A stretch of DNA of 64,000 bases from Tepidiformaceae bacterium (GCA_958295975.1 OY282446.1:496001-560000), one strand, 5' to 3'; counted from the first letter of the stretch, positions 1 through 9,669 are shown. Notes: a model not told the origin generated them from the sequence alone. Numbers and translations: made by a program.

Positions 1-54
1 GGGCGGCACGATACGGCGGCGGCGGCGCGACGGCAAGCGCAGTACCGTCGGGAC

Positions 55-1773
55 TCACTGCTCCAGGACCCGAACGCTGATGTCACCATAGCGGTAGCGT
101 CCCGACTCGCTCAGACCACTCATATCGAGCGGAATCGTGCCCAACGTCTGCCATGATCCTTCCAGGGGGCGAGCGCTGACATACAGACTCAGCGCAGCGG
201 CCACATTCTGCCACACGCGAACCTCAACGCTCGCCGAATCTCCTACAATCGGGAGCTCAAGCACAATGTCGCCATGGCGAAAGCGGCCCGATTCGCTCAG
301 TCCTCTCATATCGAGGGGAATGGTACCAAGATCCTGCCAAGAACTTCCCTCCAGACGAGCACTAATATACAGTCGTCGAGCATCGGATATGCCTTGCCAC
401 ACACGAACCTCAATATTAGTACATTCGGGAAGATCGATCGAAAAGACGTCAGTGAACGGGACAGCATGAAGTTGAACAGGCACGCAACCTTCAAAGTCGT
501 TCCCTGCCAGAAAAAGTTCATTCAGTTCAGTCAAGTGACCAATTTGATTTTGGATTTCACCTGTCAGATGATTACCATGGAGATGCAAGGACAGCAATCC
601 GGAGATGGCAGTGATCTCCACGGGGATAGCACCCGTTAATTGGTTGCCATGAAGCCAGGCAACACGAAGCCGAAGCAATTTTCCGATTGAAGAAGGAATT
701 TCCCCAGATAGCGAATTGTGGTTCAGATGGAGAGAGACCAAGCTACTCAGGTTGCCAATGGATTCTGGAATATTACCTGTCAGCTGATTGTTATCCAGCA
801 AAAGATCATAGAGTTCGTACAGGTTACCAATTTCCTCAGGAATACTCCCCGTCAAGAAGTTATCACCCAGCCATAGTTGTCGCAGATTCTGAAGATTTCC
901 AAGCTCTGGCGGAATGCTGCCCTCGAGGAGATTCCCGGACAGTATCAGAGAACGCAGGCGAGAAAGTTTCCCAAGTTCCGGAGGTATTTCCCCGGAGATC
1001 TGATTGTCTCTGGCCCAGAATTGACCCAATCTCGGCATATTTCCGATCTCTCGTGGTATGGTTCCGTGCAATTCATTCGTGCCCAATAGCAGACTCTCCA
1101 TCCTCAACAACTTACCCAGCTCCTTCGGAATCGTTCCCGTGAGACGATTACTGTACAAATGAAGAGTCTCGAGGCGACGCAAGTGCGCCAATTCTCGAGG
1201 AATCGTCCCTGTTAGGCTATTTCCATTAAGATCAAGAATACGGAGTCTCCAGATTTCAGAGAGCTCTGCGGGAATCTCTCCTTGCAAAATATTATCCGAC
1301 AGGTTCAGCTCTTGCAGGCTATCCAGTTGCCCTATTTCCGCCGGGATTTTACCAGTCAACTCATTATGGGAGAGGTCCAGCACTGTCGGTCCGGACAGTC
1401 TGGCAAGCGCTGGCGGTATCTGGCCCGACAGGTCTGGCCCACTCCTGAACAACCCCACCAAGCGTATTCTGTCTACTCGATTGCTTATACTGTCAAGTTG
1501 AACCGTGACGCCCTCCCACTCCCCGATCGGCTTGTCCGCGCTCCAGTCGAGCGTGGCATCGCCCGCGAGCGTGTCCCGAATCTCCAGGAGGACCGCGCAG
1601 TCGTTGACCAGCCCCGGGTTCTCCTCGGGGTCGGGGACGGCGATGCCGTTCGAGCACGCCGGGATGGTGTGCTCCGACGCTCCGGCGGGCGACGCCATGA
1701 GCGCGATGCCCACGGCCAACAGGAGCGCCAGCATGCGCCCCGTCCGCCATCGCGCCACAGCTTCGGAGACCAT
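55..1773 (-). CDS. Secreted leucine-rich-repeat protein with a duplicated C-terminal module
   Basis: A 572-residue protein. Residues 1 to about 33 form a signal peptide (hydrophobic core after RTGRM, Ala-x-Ala-like cleavage region). An N-terminal LRR cap follows, with the W-x-GVT pattern, and then about 13 LRRs of 24 residues of the plant-like LxxLxLxxNxLxGxIPxx type, closed by a Cys-containing cap near residue 450. Residues 453-514 and 515-572 are two copies of a module that begins EVRVWQ and contains LGTIPLDM and LSESGR. The start was chosen at the ATG directly before the signal peptide; longer upstream reading runs antisense through the P450. The repeat region is clearly AT-richer than its surroundings, suggesting transfer or relaxed composition. 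The likely role is extracellular binding; the ligand is unknown. Confidence 0.85.
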   Translation of the reverse strand: MVSEAVARWRTGRMLALLLAVGIALMASPAGASEHTIPACSNGIAVPDPEENPGLVNDCAVLLEIRDTLAGDATLDWSADKPIGEWEGVTVQLDSISNRVDRIRLVGLFRSGPDLSGQIPPALARLSGPTVLDLSHNELTGKIPAEIGQLDSLQELNLSDNILQGEIPAELSEIWRLRILDLNGNSLTGTIPRELAHLRRLETLHLYSNRLTGTIPKELGKLLRMESLLLGTNELHGTIPREIGNMPRLGQFWARDNQISGEIPPELGKLSRLRSLILSGNLLEGSIPPELGNLQNLRQLWLGDNFLTGSIPEEIGNLYELYDLLLDNNQLTGNIPESIGNLSSLVSLHLNHNSLSGEIPSSIGKLLRLRVAWLHGNQLTGAIPVEITAISGLLSLHLHGNHLTGEIQNQIGHLTELNELFLAGNDFEGCVPVQLHAVPFTDVFSIDLPECTNIEVRVWQGISDARRLYISARLEGSSWQDLGTIPLDMRGLSESGRFRHGDIVLELPIVGDSASVEVRVWQNVAAALSLYVSARPLEGSWQTLGTIPLDMSGLSESGRYRYGDISVRVLEQ

Positions 1774-1814
1774 TTCTTCGCGCGCGAGGGTAGCACGCCG
1801 CCGAACGCGCCGCG

Positions 1815-1820
1815 TAGGAT
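1815..1820 (+). promoter_or_regulatory. -10 box of the P450 gene
   Basis: TAGGAT lies about 38 bases before the P450 ATG, leaving a short leader that contains the GGAGGA ribosome-binding site at about 1846-1852. No convincing -35 is seen. Confidence 0.45.
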
Positions 1821-1857
1821 GCGCACCACAGCGGCGACGCGCCGCCGGAGGACAGCC

Positions 1858-3207
1858 ATGCAGCGACCGACCGCGGAGGCGCCCCACGCCACCGGCCACC
1901 GCGTGGACCAGATCAGCGAGTGCCCCGTGCAGCTGGACGACGTCGACCTCTTCTCGCCCGGGGCGCAGGAGTACTGGTTCGACTCCTACCGCATCCTGCA
2001 CGAGCAGGCGCCGGTGCACCGCATCCCCGGCGAGGGCGGGCTGCCGGGCACGGACGCCTTCATCCTGAGCAAGTACGACGACATCGCCATGGTCGTGCGC
2101 GATCCGGACACGTACGAGTTCTACAACGCCGCCGAGGGCGACGAGGCCGCGCAGGCCATCTTCCGCGAGCAGGGCTTCGGCACGCTGGGCGACACCTGGG
2201 ATTCGCTGCGCCCCACGATGGAGGAGCACAAGCGCCACCGCATGGAGCTGACCGACCCGTGGGTGGCGCTGCCCGCCGCGGAGCGGCACACGCCCATGAT
2301 CGAGCGGGCCGCGCACGACCTCATGGACCGCTGGATCGACGACGGCGCGGTGGAGTTCGTGAAGGCCTTCGCCGCGCCCCTGCCGCAGACGGTGATCACC
2401 ACCATCCTGGGCTTCCCGCTGGAGGACATGCCCATGACGCGGCAGTGGGAGGAGGAGCAGGTCAAGCGCTTCGTCTACGGCTTCAGCCACAAGAACCTGC
2501 TGAGCGTGGAGGACGAGAAGGCGAACGCGGAGGCGCTGGTCGCCTTCCAGCACTACATCGGCGAGCAGATCGAGGAGAAGCGGCGCAACCCGAAGGACGA
2601 CATGATCACGTTCCTGCTCAACGTCGAGTACGGGCCGGAGAAGCGGCGGCTGAGCGACGCCGAGGTCGTGAGCGTCGTCTACGGCATGCACATCGGCGGG
2701 AACGAGACGACGCAGTACGCGCTCACGGCGGAGGCCATGCTGCTGGCGCAGCAGCCGGAGCTGGTGGAGGAGCTGCGCGCCGACCGCTCGAAGGTGCGCT
2801 TCTTCGTGGAGGAGGCGCTGCGCCTGTTCGCGCCCACGCAGGGGCTCTCCACGCGCATCGTCACGAAGGACGTGACCATCCGCGGCGTGGACGTCCCGAA
2901 GGGCTCGATGCTGCACCTGCGCTACGGGGCGGCCAACCGCGACCCGGACCTCTGCCCGGCCACGGACGCCATCGACCTGACGCGCAAGAACCCGGGGCGG
3001 CACCTGACCTTCTCCATGGGGCCGCGCGTCTGCCCGGGCGCGGGGCTTTCGCGGCTGGAGCAGAACGTCGCCGTGAACGTGATGCTGGACCGGCTCGACG
3101 GCCTGCGGCTGGCCCCCGGCGCGAACGACCTCACGCATCAGCCGGGCATCATGCTGGGGCTGTGGGAGCTGCACCTCGAGTTCGCGAAGCGGGGGGGCCT
3201 GGACTGA
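1858..3207 (+). CDS. Cytochrome P450
   Basis: A 449-residue soluble bacterial P450 monooxygenase. Visible motifs are the I-helix oxygen-binding segment GGNETT, the K-helix ExxR (EEALR), and the heme loop FSMGPRVCPG with the thiolate ligand at about Cys392. The ATG is preceded by a strong GGAGGA. The stop overlaps the next start as TGATG, so the small downstream gene is translationally coupled. A three-cysteine ferredoxin and a flavoprotein dehydrogenase lie just downstream on the other strand and the same strand respectively, so this P450 probably receives electrons through that ferredoxin. The substrate cannot be read from sequence; steroid, terpenoid or alicyclic compounds are plausible given the neighbours. 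Confidence 0.95.
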   Translation: MQRPTAEAPHATGHRVDQISECPVQLDDVDLFSPGAQEYWFDSYRILHEQAPVHRIPGEGGLPGTDAFILSKYDDIAMVVRDPDTYEFYNAAEGDEAAQAIFREQGFGTLGDTWDSLRPTMEEHKRHRMELTDPWVALPAAERHTPMIERAAHDLMDRWIDDGAVEFVKAFAAPLPQTVITTILGFPLEDMPMTRQWEEEQVKRFVYGFSHKNLLSVEDEKANAEALVAFQHYIGEQIEEKRRNPKDDMITFLLNVEYGPEKRRLSDAEVVSVVYGMHIGGNETTQYALTAEAMLLAQQPELVEELRADRSKVRFFVEEALRLFAPTQGLSTRIVTKDVTIRGVDVPKGSMLHLRYGAANRDPDLCPATDAIDLTRKNPGRHLTFSMGPRVCPGAGLSRLEQNVAVNVMLDRLDGLRLAPGANDLTHQPGIMLGLWELHLEFAKRGGLD

Positions 3208-3521
3208 TGGGGGAACGAGCGCTGGAAGCCGCCCGCCGCCGCGCCGCCGACCTGCTGGAGCGGGGCGAGACGCCCGACCTGATCGCCATCCTGCGCGAGG
3301 AGTGCGCGCTGGAGCCGCGCGACGCCTACGACCGCGCCATCCGCGCCATCGCGGAGACGGCGGCGCGGGCGGGCGGCGACGGCGAGGAGGCGGTGGCGCG
3401 CTGGGCGCGGAGCGTGCGCGCGGGGGCCTCGCTCTACCTGGCGCTGGGCGAGGCCGTCGCCTGGCTGCGCGAGCACGCCGCCGAGGGCGGGGAGCGGGAA
3501 CAGCCGCCGCTGGCGGTCTAG
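3207..3521 (+). CDS. Small helical protein coupled to P450
   Basis: A 104-residue, Ala/Arg/Glu-rich protein with no signal peptide, membrane segment or cysteine motif. It is predicted to be mostly helical. Its ATG overlaps the P450 stop (TGATG), so the two are almost certainly co-expressed. I do not recognise the family. Its stop codon overlaps that of the convergent ferredoxin gene in a CTAG palindrome. Confidence 0.65.
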   Translation: MGERALEAARRRAADLLERGETPDLIAILREECALEPRDAYDRAIRAIAETAARAGGDGEEAVARWARSVRAGASLYLALGEAVAWLREHAAEGGEREQPPLAV

Positions 3522-3718
3522 CGCTCCTCGCGGCTGAGGCTGATGGCGTTCCCGGGGCAGACGCGCACGGCGTCCTCGGCGTCCTCGACCTGATCGCCCG
3601 AGGGCTCCTCCACGACGACCACGGGAAAGCCGTCGTCGCGCGCGCGGAACAGTTCGGCATGGTAGGTCGAGCACTCCGCCGCCTTGATGCAGCGGTCGAG
3701 ATTCACGGAGAGTTTCAT
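3518..3718 (-). CDS. Three-cysteine ferredoxin, probable P450 redox partner
   Basis: A 66-residue ferredoxin with Cys10, Cys16 and a C-terminal Cys-Pro (VCPGNAIS), the arrangement of single [3Fe-4S] or alternative [4Fe-4S] ferredoxins that serve bacterial P450s. It is acidic, as expected for a carrier. The ATG at 3718 fits the usual N-terminus (beta strand, then the first Cys at residue 10). It converges on the P450 operon with a 4-base overlap, a common arrangement in actinobacterial and Chloroflexota P450 loci. It should carry electrons from a reductase to the P450; the reductase is not obvious in the window. Confidence 0.9.
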   Translation of the reverse strand: MKLSVNLDRCIKAAECSTYHAELFRARDDGFPVVVVEEPSGDQVEDAEDAVRVCPGNAISLSREER

Positions 3719-3872
3719 CGCGTCCTCCCGGTGCGACAGAGGATGGAAGCTCCTGCGCGGCGATTATCGGGCACGCGGCCATGTGCGCGCCAGCGCTTGA
3801 CGCGCCCGCCCGCGCCGCCCACGATGCGGCCAGGGCGGGCCGTCGGGCCGGCGGCCGCCGCGGGAGGACGGC

Positions 3873-5258
3873 ATGGAACGCGACTACGACGTCGTCGTCA
3901 TCGGATCGGGAGCGGCCGGGCTGGCGGCGGCGGTGACGGCCGCCGACGCGGGCGCGAGCGTCATCGTCCTCGAGGCGGACGACAAGGTGGGCGGCTCCTC
4001 GCGCCTCTCCGGCGGGCACTTCTACGCCGCGGGCACGAGCGTGCAGCGCGAGGCCGGCATCCTCGACGACACGCCCGACGACATGTTCAGCTACTACATG
4101 ACGCTCAACCAGTGGAACGTGGAGCCGGCGGTGGCGCGCGCCTACTGCGACAACGCCGCCCCCACCTTCGAGTGGCTGCGCGGCATGGGCGTCGTCTACA
4201 GGCCCGAGCGCGTCTACATCTCCGGCATCGACACCGTGCCGCGCGGCCATCCGCCCGAGGGCGAGGGGCTGGCGGTGGTGCGCACGCTCGACGCGGAGCG
4301 CATCCGGCGCGCCGTCGACCTCGCCCTCATGACCCGCGCCGACCGCCTGATCGAGGAGGACGGCGCCATCGTGGGCGTGGCCGCGGGCGGCCAGGAGGTG
4401 CGCTGCGGGGCCGTCGTCATCGCCTCCGGCGGCTTCGGCCACAACAAGGAGTTCATCGAGAAGTACTGGCCCGACGCGCACGAGCAGGGCGACGGCGTGT
4501 GGGCCATCTCCGGGCCGAAGTCGATGGGCGACGGCATCACCCTCGGCCAGCAGGTGGGCGCGACCCTCGGCGGCCACAACCGCGGCCTGCTGCTGCTCAC
4601 GCCCGGCTTCACGCGGGACCTCGAGGTGGCCGTGCCGCCGTGGGTCATCCTCGTCAGCCGCGAGGGGCGGCGCTTCTGCAGCGAGATGGCCCCCTACACC
4701 GTCATGGCCGGGCTCTTCAAGCGGAACGGCGGCATGGCCTGCGCCATCTTCGACGAGGCCGCCCGCCTCGACGCCGACGCCACGCCCGTCGGCCCCAGCT
4801 GGACGTCGGAGAACCTCGCGGCCCGCGCCGACAGCGGCGAAGTTCTGCGCGCGGACACGCTCGACGAGCTCGCGCGGCTGGCCAAGATCAACCCCGAACC
4901 GCTGGCCGGGACCGTGCGCAAGTACAACGAGGATTGCGCGCGGGGCGTGGACAGCGCCTACCTCAAGCCCATGGGGCTGCGCCCGATCGGGACGCCGCCG
5001 TTCTACGCCGTGGAGGTGCGCCCCGCGATCATCGCCTGGACGGGCTGCGGGCTGCGCGTGGACGCGGAGACGCAGGTGATCGCTGGGAACGAGGCGCCCA
5101 TCGGGAACCTGTTCGCGGCGGGCGAGGCCATGGGCACGCTGCACGGGGACCGCTACATCGGCGGGGGCGGCTCGTACGGTCCGGCGGTCACCTTCGGGCG
5201 CATCGCCGGGCGCAACGCCGCCACCGCGGCCGCCCGTGGCGCGGGCCTGATGGAGTAG
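3873..5258 (+). CDS. FAD-dependent oxidoreductase, fumarate reductase/ketosteroid dehydrogenase family
   Basis: A 461-residue flavoprotein. The N-terminus has the FAD Rossmann motif (VVIGSGAAGLAAA, residues about 7-19), followed by the substrate-domain pattern of the FAD_binding_2 family, and the C-terminus has the FAD-contacting GxGGSYGPAxTFGRIAG segment. This family includes fumarate reductases, 3-ketosteroid delta-1-dehydrogenases and related C-C desaturases. The ATG follows GGGAGGA at the proper spacing. Its position beside a P450 and ferredoxin favours a catabolic dehydrogenase over a respiratory enzyme, and no cytochrome or Fe-S subunit accompanies it. Exact substrate unknown. Confidence 0.85.
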   Translation: MERDYDVVVIGSGAAGLAAAVTAADAGASVIVLEADDKVGGSSRLSGGHFYAAGTSVQREAGILDDTPDDMFSYYMTLNQWNVEPAVARAYCDNAAPTFEWLRGMGVVYRPERVYISGIDTVPRGHPPEGEGLAVVRTLDAERIRRAVDLALMTRADRLIEEDGAIVGVAAGGQEVRCGAVVIASGGFGHNKEFIEKYWPDAHEQGDGVWAISGPKSMGDGITLGQQVGATLGGHNRGLLLLTPGFTRDLEVAVPPWVILVSREGRRFCSEMAPYTVMAGLFKRNGGMACAIFDEAARLDADATPVGPSWTSENLAARADSGEVLRADTLDELARLAKINPEPLAGTVRKYNEDCARGVDSAYLKPMGLRPIGTPPFYAVEVRPAIIAWTGCGLRVDAETQVIAGNEAPIGNLFAAGEAMGTLHGDRYIGGGGSYGPAVTFGRIAGRNAATAAARGAGLME

Positions 5259-5275
5259 CGCGCCGCGCCCTGGCG

Positions 5276-8200
5276 CTAGCGGGCGCCCGCGAAGGCCTCG
5301 GCGGCGCGCGCCTCCTCCTCGGGGACGCCGTCGATGAGGACGATGGCGCGGCCCCCCTGCGCGGGGACGCGCGGCACGGGGATGACCGAGCCGGTCAGGT
5401 TCACGGGGTCGACCGCGCGCACGACCACGCGCTCGCCCGCCTTCGGCTCGGTGCGCGTGCGGCGCAGCTGCTCGACGGCCTCGACGAGGGCGTACTGCTC
5501 GCCCACGACGCCCGCGACGAAGCGCCCGCCGCGCACGTCGCCGCGCGCCTCCATCATGCGCAGGGCGCGCAGCACGGCTCGCCAGGGCACGGTGAAGCGC
5601 TCGTGGGCGGCGAGGTCGCGGAAGACGACGCCGTACCGTTCGAGCAGCACGCCCGCGACGAGCGCCGCCAGCTCCTCCTCGCGCGCGGGATCGGCGGGCG
5701 GCGCCTCGACGAGCGACCAGCGCCCCGGCGGCCCGCCCAGCACGAGGCCCAGGCGGTAGCTGGCGAAGGGGCGGCGCACGGGCGCGCGGCGGCGCGACTG
5801 GGACGTGCGCGCGAAGATGCGGCGCACCCCCTCGAAGCCGTCGGAGGCGACCAGCCCGGCGGCGATAAGCTCGCGCAGCGCGTCCTCGGTCTGGCTGGCG
5901 AGCGCGCCCGTCTCCCGCACCAGCTCGTCGAAGAACAGGGCGCCGCGGTCCCGCAGCAGCGCGACGATGGCGGCGGCCCCGGAGGGCGCGGGCGCGGGCC
6001 CGACGCCGTAGCGGGCGGCGGCCAGCAGGTCGGGGAAGGCGCGGCGGGCGACGAGCGCGATGGGCGTGGCGCGCGTGGCCGGAGCGGCGCGCGCGGGGGC
6101 CTCCGCCGCCCCGTTCCCGCGGACGCCGAGGCGCGCCCAGGCGATCTCGCCGCCGAGGCAGAGTTCGTCGAGCCAGCCCGGCTCGTAGTCGCGCACGCGC
6201 GGGCGCAGCAGGTCGTCCTCCCAGGAACCGGCGGGGGCCTCGAAGCCCTGCAGCCGTTCGAGCGCGCGGCGCAGCCCGGGCCGCCCGCCCAGCACGGCCC
6301 CGGGCGCGAGCCCCTGCCAACGCGTGAGGAAGCGCACGTAGTCCGCGCGGGAGACGGGGGCGACGCCCTTGCGCAGCCCCTCGAGCGTGTAGCGATGGAT
6401 GCGGGCGAGCAGGCGGCGATCGCAGAATTCGTCCTCGGGCGCGCCGGGCGTGAAGCGCCCGCGCAGCAGGTGGCCCGCTGCCTCCGCGGCCCGCAGCCCG
6501 TAGTCCGCGGCCCGTTCGGCGAGGCCCGTGCGCCGCGCGAGGACGGCGGGCGTGGCCGGACCGAGGCAGTCGGCGTGGCCGCGCACGAGGGCCAGGCGCG
6601 CCGCTTCGCGGTCGGCGGCCTCGATCAGCGCCGCGGCGGGCACGGCGGGGGCGGGAACGTCCGCGTCGGGATGGAGCAGGCGCACGGACGGCAGGTGTTC
6701 GACCGCGAACCAGAAGGCACGCCCGTCGAGGCGGAGGCGCGCGGCGCGGCCCGCCGTCTCCAGCTCGTCCAGCCACGGACGCCAGCCCGGCGCGTCCTCC
6801 TCCGCCAGCGCGACGAACCCGAGGAGCGCGTCGTGCGTCTCCTCGGCGTCGCGCGGCTCCGGCCAGGCCTCCTCGCGCACGCGCGCGATGGCGTCGGGCG
6901 AGAGGGCGGCGAGGTCGCGGGCGGAATCGGGCAGTGTGCGGCGCAGGGAGACGGCGCGCGTGCGGCGCTCCTCGATGGGGGCGTCGTCGAGGTAGGTGTA
7001 GGGCCGCCCGCTCACGATCTCGTGGGCCATGGGCGAGGGCTCGACGGTATCGACGGCGTGGAGGCGCACGCCGCCCGCCTCCACGCGCGCCAGCACCTCC
7101 TCGAGGCCGCGCACGTCCATGGCCTCGTAGAGGCAGTCGTCGCGCGTCTGCCGCATGAGCGGGTGGTCGGGCAGCGTGAGGGGGGCGTCGAGGTGCTCCT
7201 GGCAGCCGACCTGGGCGGGGAAGACTGCGGCCATGAGGTCGTCCGCCTTCATGCGCTGCAGGAAGGGGGGCACGCGCCTGCCGTTGCGCTGACGGGCGAT
7301 GGCCAGCGCGCGCGAGGCGTTCCAGCGCCAGCGCGTGGGGAAGAGGGGGATGTAGAAGATCGATTTCTCCACCAGCGCGGCGGCGTTGCGCGGCGTCACC
7401 CAGGCGAACGCCTCCTCCAGCCGCCACGAGTGCTGCGGCCCCGCCGAGAGCAGGATGGCGTCGTCGTTGGCCGCCGCCTGCAGCTCGAAATCGAAGGTGG
7501 TGCAGAACTGCTTGCGCAGGGCCAGCCCCCAGGCGCGGTTCACGCGCGCGCCGAAGGGGGCGTGCACCACCAGCTGCATCCCGCCGGTGTCGTCGAAGAA
7601 GCGCTCGAAGACGACCTCGGCGTCGGAGGGCACGAGGCCGAGGCCGTCGCGCGTGGCGCGCACGTAGGCGGCCAGCTGCCGCGCGCCCGTCGCGGAGAGG
7701 GCGCATTCCCCGCGCAGCCACCGGACGAGCGCGTCCTCGTCGTCCAGCCCGTCCGCGACCTCGCGGCGCAGGCGGCCCACTTCCCCCGAGAGCTCGATCG
7801 TGCGCCCGGGCGCTTCCCCCAGCCAGAAGGGCACCGTGGGCGGCGCGCCGTGCGCATCGACCACGCGCACGGTGCTCTGCTCCACGCGGCGGATGCGCCA
7901 GGAGGTCGAGCCCAGCAGGAAGATGTCCCCGGCGGCGCTCTCCATGGCGAAATCCTCGTTCACGGTACCGACGGGGATGTCCTCCGGCTCGGCCACGACG
8001 CGGTAGTCGCCCATCTCGGGGATGACGCCGCCGTTGTTGAGGGCGGCCAGCCGCGCCCCCCGCCGCCCGCGCACGACGCCGTTGATGCGGTCGCGGTGGA
8101 TGAGCGGCGGCGCGCCGCCGGGGCCCTCGCCGATGCCCTGCGCCAGCATGGCCACGATCTCGTCGAACGGCCCGCGCGCGAGCGACTCGTAGGGCGCGGC

Positions 8201-9538
8201 CTCGCGCGCGAGCGCATACAGGGCGTCCTCCGTCCAGGGTTCGCAGGCGCACTCCGCCACGATCTGCTGGGCCAGCACGTCGAGCGGCGCGGCGGGCGGC
8301 GCGATGCGGTCGAGCCGTCCCGCGCGCACGGCCCGCACGAGCGCCGCGCATTCCACCAGCTCGTCGCGCGTGGTGGGGAAGAGGCGCCCGTGCGGACGCA
8401 GCCCGAGGGCATGGCCGGAGCGCCCGATGCGCTGCAGCAGCGTGGCGATGCCGCGCGGCGAGCCCACCTGGCAGACGAGGTCGATGGCGCCGATGTCGAT
8501 GCCCAGCTCCAGCGAGGCGGTGGCCACCAGCGCGCGCAGGTCGCCCGCCTTCAGCCGCCGCTCCACCTGCAGGCGGCGCTCCTTCGCGATGCTGCCGTGG
8601 TGGCTGGCCACCGCATCCTCGCCCAGCCGCTCGGCCAAGTTCTGGGCGATGCGTTCGGAGAGCGCGCGCGTGTTCACGAACACGAGCGTCGTGCGGTGCT
8701 CCCGCACCAGCTCCGCGAGGCGGTCGTAGATGTCGGTCCACTGCTCGCGCGCGGGCACGGCCTCGAGGTCGCCCGGCGGCGTCTCCACGTGCAGGTCGAG
8801 GTCACGCTGGTGGCCGCGGTCGACGATGGCGGCGGAGCGCCCCGAGCCGGCGAGAAAGCGCGCGATCAGCTCAATCGGGCGCTGCGTGGCGGAGAGCCCG
8901 ATGCGCACGGGCGGGCGCTCCGCGATGTGGTCGAGCCGCGCCAGGCTGAGCGCGAGGTGGCTGCCGCGCCGATCGCGGGCGAGCGCGTGAATCTCGTCCA
9001 CGATGACCGTGCGCACGCCCCGCAGGTTCGCGCGGCTGCGCTCCGCCGTGAGCATGAGGAAGAGCGATTCGGGCGTGGTCACGAGGATGTGCGGCGGACG
9101 GCGCACCATCGCCTGCCGCATGGAGGCGGGCGTGTCGCCGGTGCGCACGGAGACCGTGATCGGCGGCAGTTCGCGGCCCGTCTCCGCCGCCAGCGCGCGC
9201 ATCTCCGCCAGCGGCTCCTCGAGGTTGCGCTGGATGTCGTTGCCCAGCGCCTTCAGGGGCGAGACGTAGACGATGCGCGTGACCGCCTCCAGCTCGCCCG
9301 CCCCGGCCTCGCGCACGAGCTGGTCGATGCCGGCGAGAAAGGCGGCGAGCGTCTTGCCGGAGCCGGTGGGCGCGGCCACGAGCGTCGTCTCGCCCGCGAG
9401 GATGCGGGGCCAGCCCTCGGCCTGCGCGTCGGTGGGGCGCTCGAAGCGGCGCTCGAACCAGGCGCGCACGACGGGGTGGAAGGCGGCCAGCGGCCCGGCG
9501 CCGGAGGGCGCATCGGCGGGGGCGTCGCGCTCGAACAT
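5276..9538 (-). CDS. lhr: Lhr-family DEAD/DEAH-box helicase
   Basis: A 1420-residue superfamily 2 helicase of the length expected for Lhr. Walker A APTGSGKT lies at residues 56-63, followed by a DEIHALA Walker B box and an SAT motif III. The RecA-like second domain contains an arginine-finger-type RIGRSGH motif. The long C-terminal half is typical of large helicase-related proteins, with winged-helix and Lhr-core regions. Lhr enzymes are 3'-5' translocases acting in DNA repair. Start set at ATG 9538, because a TATCAT box lies nine bases upstream; an extension to 9622 would cover that promoter. Confidence 0.9.
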   Translation of the reverse strand: MFERDAPADAPSGAGPLAAFHPVVRAWFERRFERPTDAQAEGWPRILAGETTLVAAPTGSGKTLAAFLAGIDQLVREAGAGELEAVTRIVYVSPLKALGNDIQRNLEEPLAEMRALAAETGRELPPITVSVRTGDTPASMRQAMVRRPPHILVTTPESLFLMLTAERSRANLRGVRTVIVDEIHALARDRRGSHLALSLARLDHIAERPPVRIGLSATQRPIELIARFLAGSGRSAAIVDRGHQRDLDLHVETPPGDLEAVPAREQWTDIYDRLAELVREHRTTLVFVNTRALSERIAQNLAERLGEDAVASHHGSIAKERRLQVERRLKAGDLRALVATASLELGIDIGAIDLVCQVGSPRGIATLLQRIGRSGHALGLRPHGRLFPTTRDELVECAALVRAVRAGRLDRIAPPAAPLDVLAQQIVAECACEPWTEDALYALAREAAPYESLARGPFDEIVAMLAQGIGEGPGGAPPLIHRDRINGVVRGRRGARLAALNNGGVIPEMGDYRVVAEPEDIPVGTVNEDFAMESAAGDIFLLGSTSWRIRRVEQSTVRVVDAHGAPPTVPFWLGEAPGRTIELSGEVGRLRREVADGLDDEDALVRWLRGECALSATGARQLAAYVRATRDGLGLVPSDAEVVFERFFDDTGGMQLVVHAPFGARVNRAWGLALRKQFCTTFDFELQAAANDDAILLSAGPQHSWRLEEAFAWVTPRNAAALVEKSIFYIPLFPTRWRWNASRALAIARQRNGRRVPPFLQRMKADDLMAAVFPAQVGCQEHLDAPLTLPDHPLMRQTRDDCLYEAMDVRGLEEVLARVEAGGVRLHAVDTVEPSPMAHEIVSGRPYTYLDDAPIEERRTRAVSLRRTLPDSARDLAALSPDAIARVREEAWPEPRDAEETHDALLGFVALAEEDAPGWRPWLDELETAGRAARLRLDGRAFWFAVEHLPSVRLLHPDADVPAPAVPAAALIEAADREAARLALVRGHADCLGPATPAVLARRTGLAERAADYGLRAAEAAGHLLRGRFTPGAPEDEFCDRRLLARIHRYTLEGLRKGVAPVSRADYVRFLTRWQGLAPGAVLGGRPGLRRALERLQGFEAPAGSWEDDLLRPRVRDYEPGWLDELCLGGEIAWARLGVRGNGAAEAPARAAPATRATPIALVARRAFPDLLAAARYGVGPAPAPSGAAAIVALLRDRGALFFDELVRETGALASQTEDALRELIAAGLVASDGFEGVRRIFARTSQSRRRAPVRRPFASYRLGLVLGGPPGRWSLVEAPPADPAREEELAALVAGVLLERYGVVFRDLAAHERFTVPWRAVLRALRMMEARGDVRGGRFVAGVVGEQYALVEAVEQLRRTRTEPKAGERVVVRAVDPVNLTGSVIPVPRVPAQGGRAIVLIDGVPEEEARAAEAFAGAR

Positions 9539-9547
9539 GCGTACGCG

Positions 9548-9553
9548 ATGATA
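9548..9553 (-). promoter_or_regulatory. -10 box of lhr, leaderless type
   Basis: On the minus strand TATCAT sits nine bases before the chosen ATG and no Shine-Dalgarno sequence lies between them, so transcription should begin at or next to the start codon. Confidence 0.5.
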
Positions 9554-9669
9554 CCGGAATCGCGCCGCTCGCGCGAGCGCGCCGGGCCGCGCCCCATGCC
9601 CGCATGGCCTACCCTGGTTCATCCTCTCCGCCCTCGCCTGTGCTATCCCTCCGTTCGTATGACAGACGG

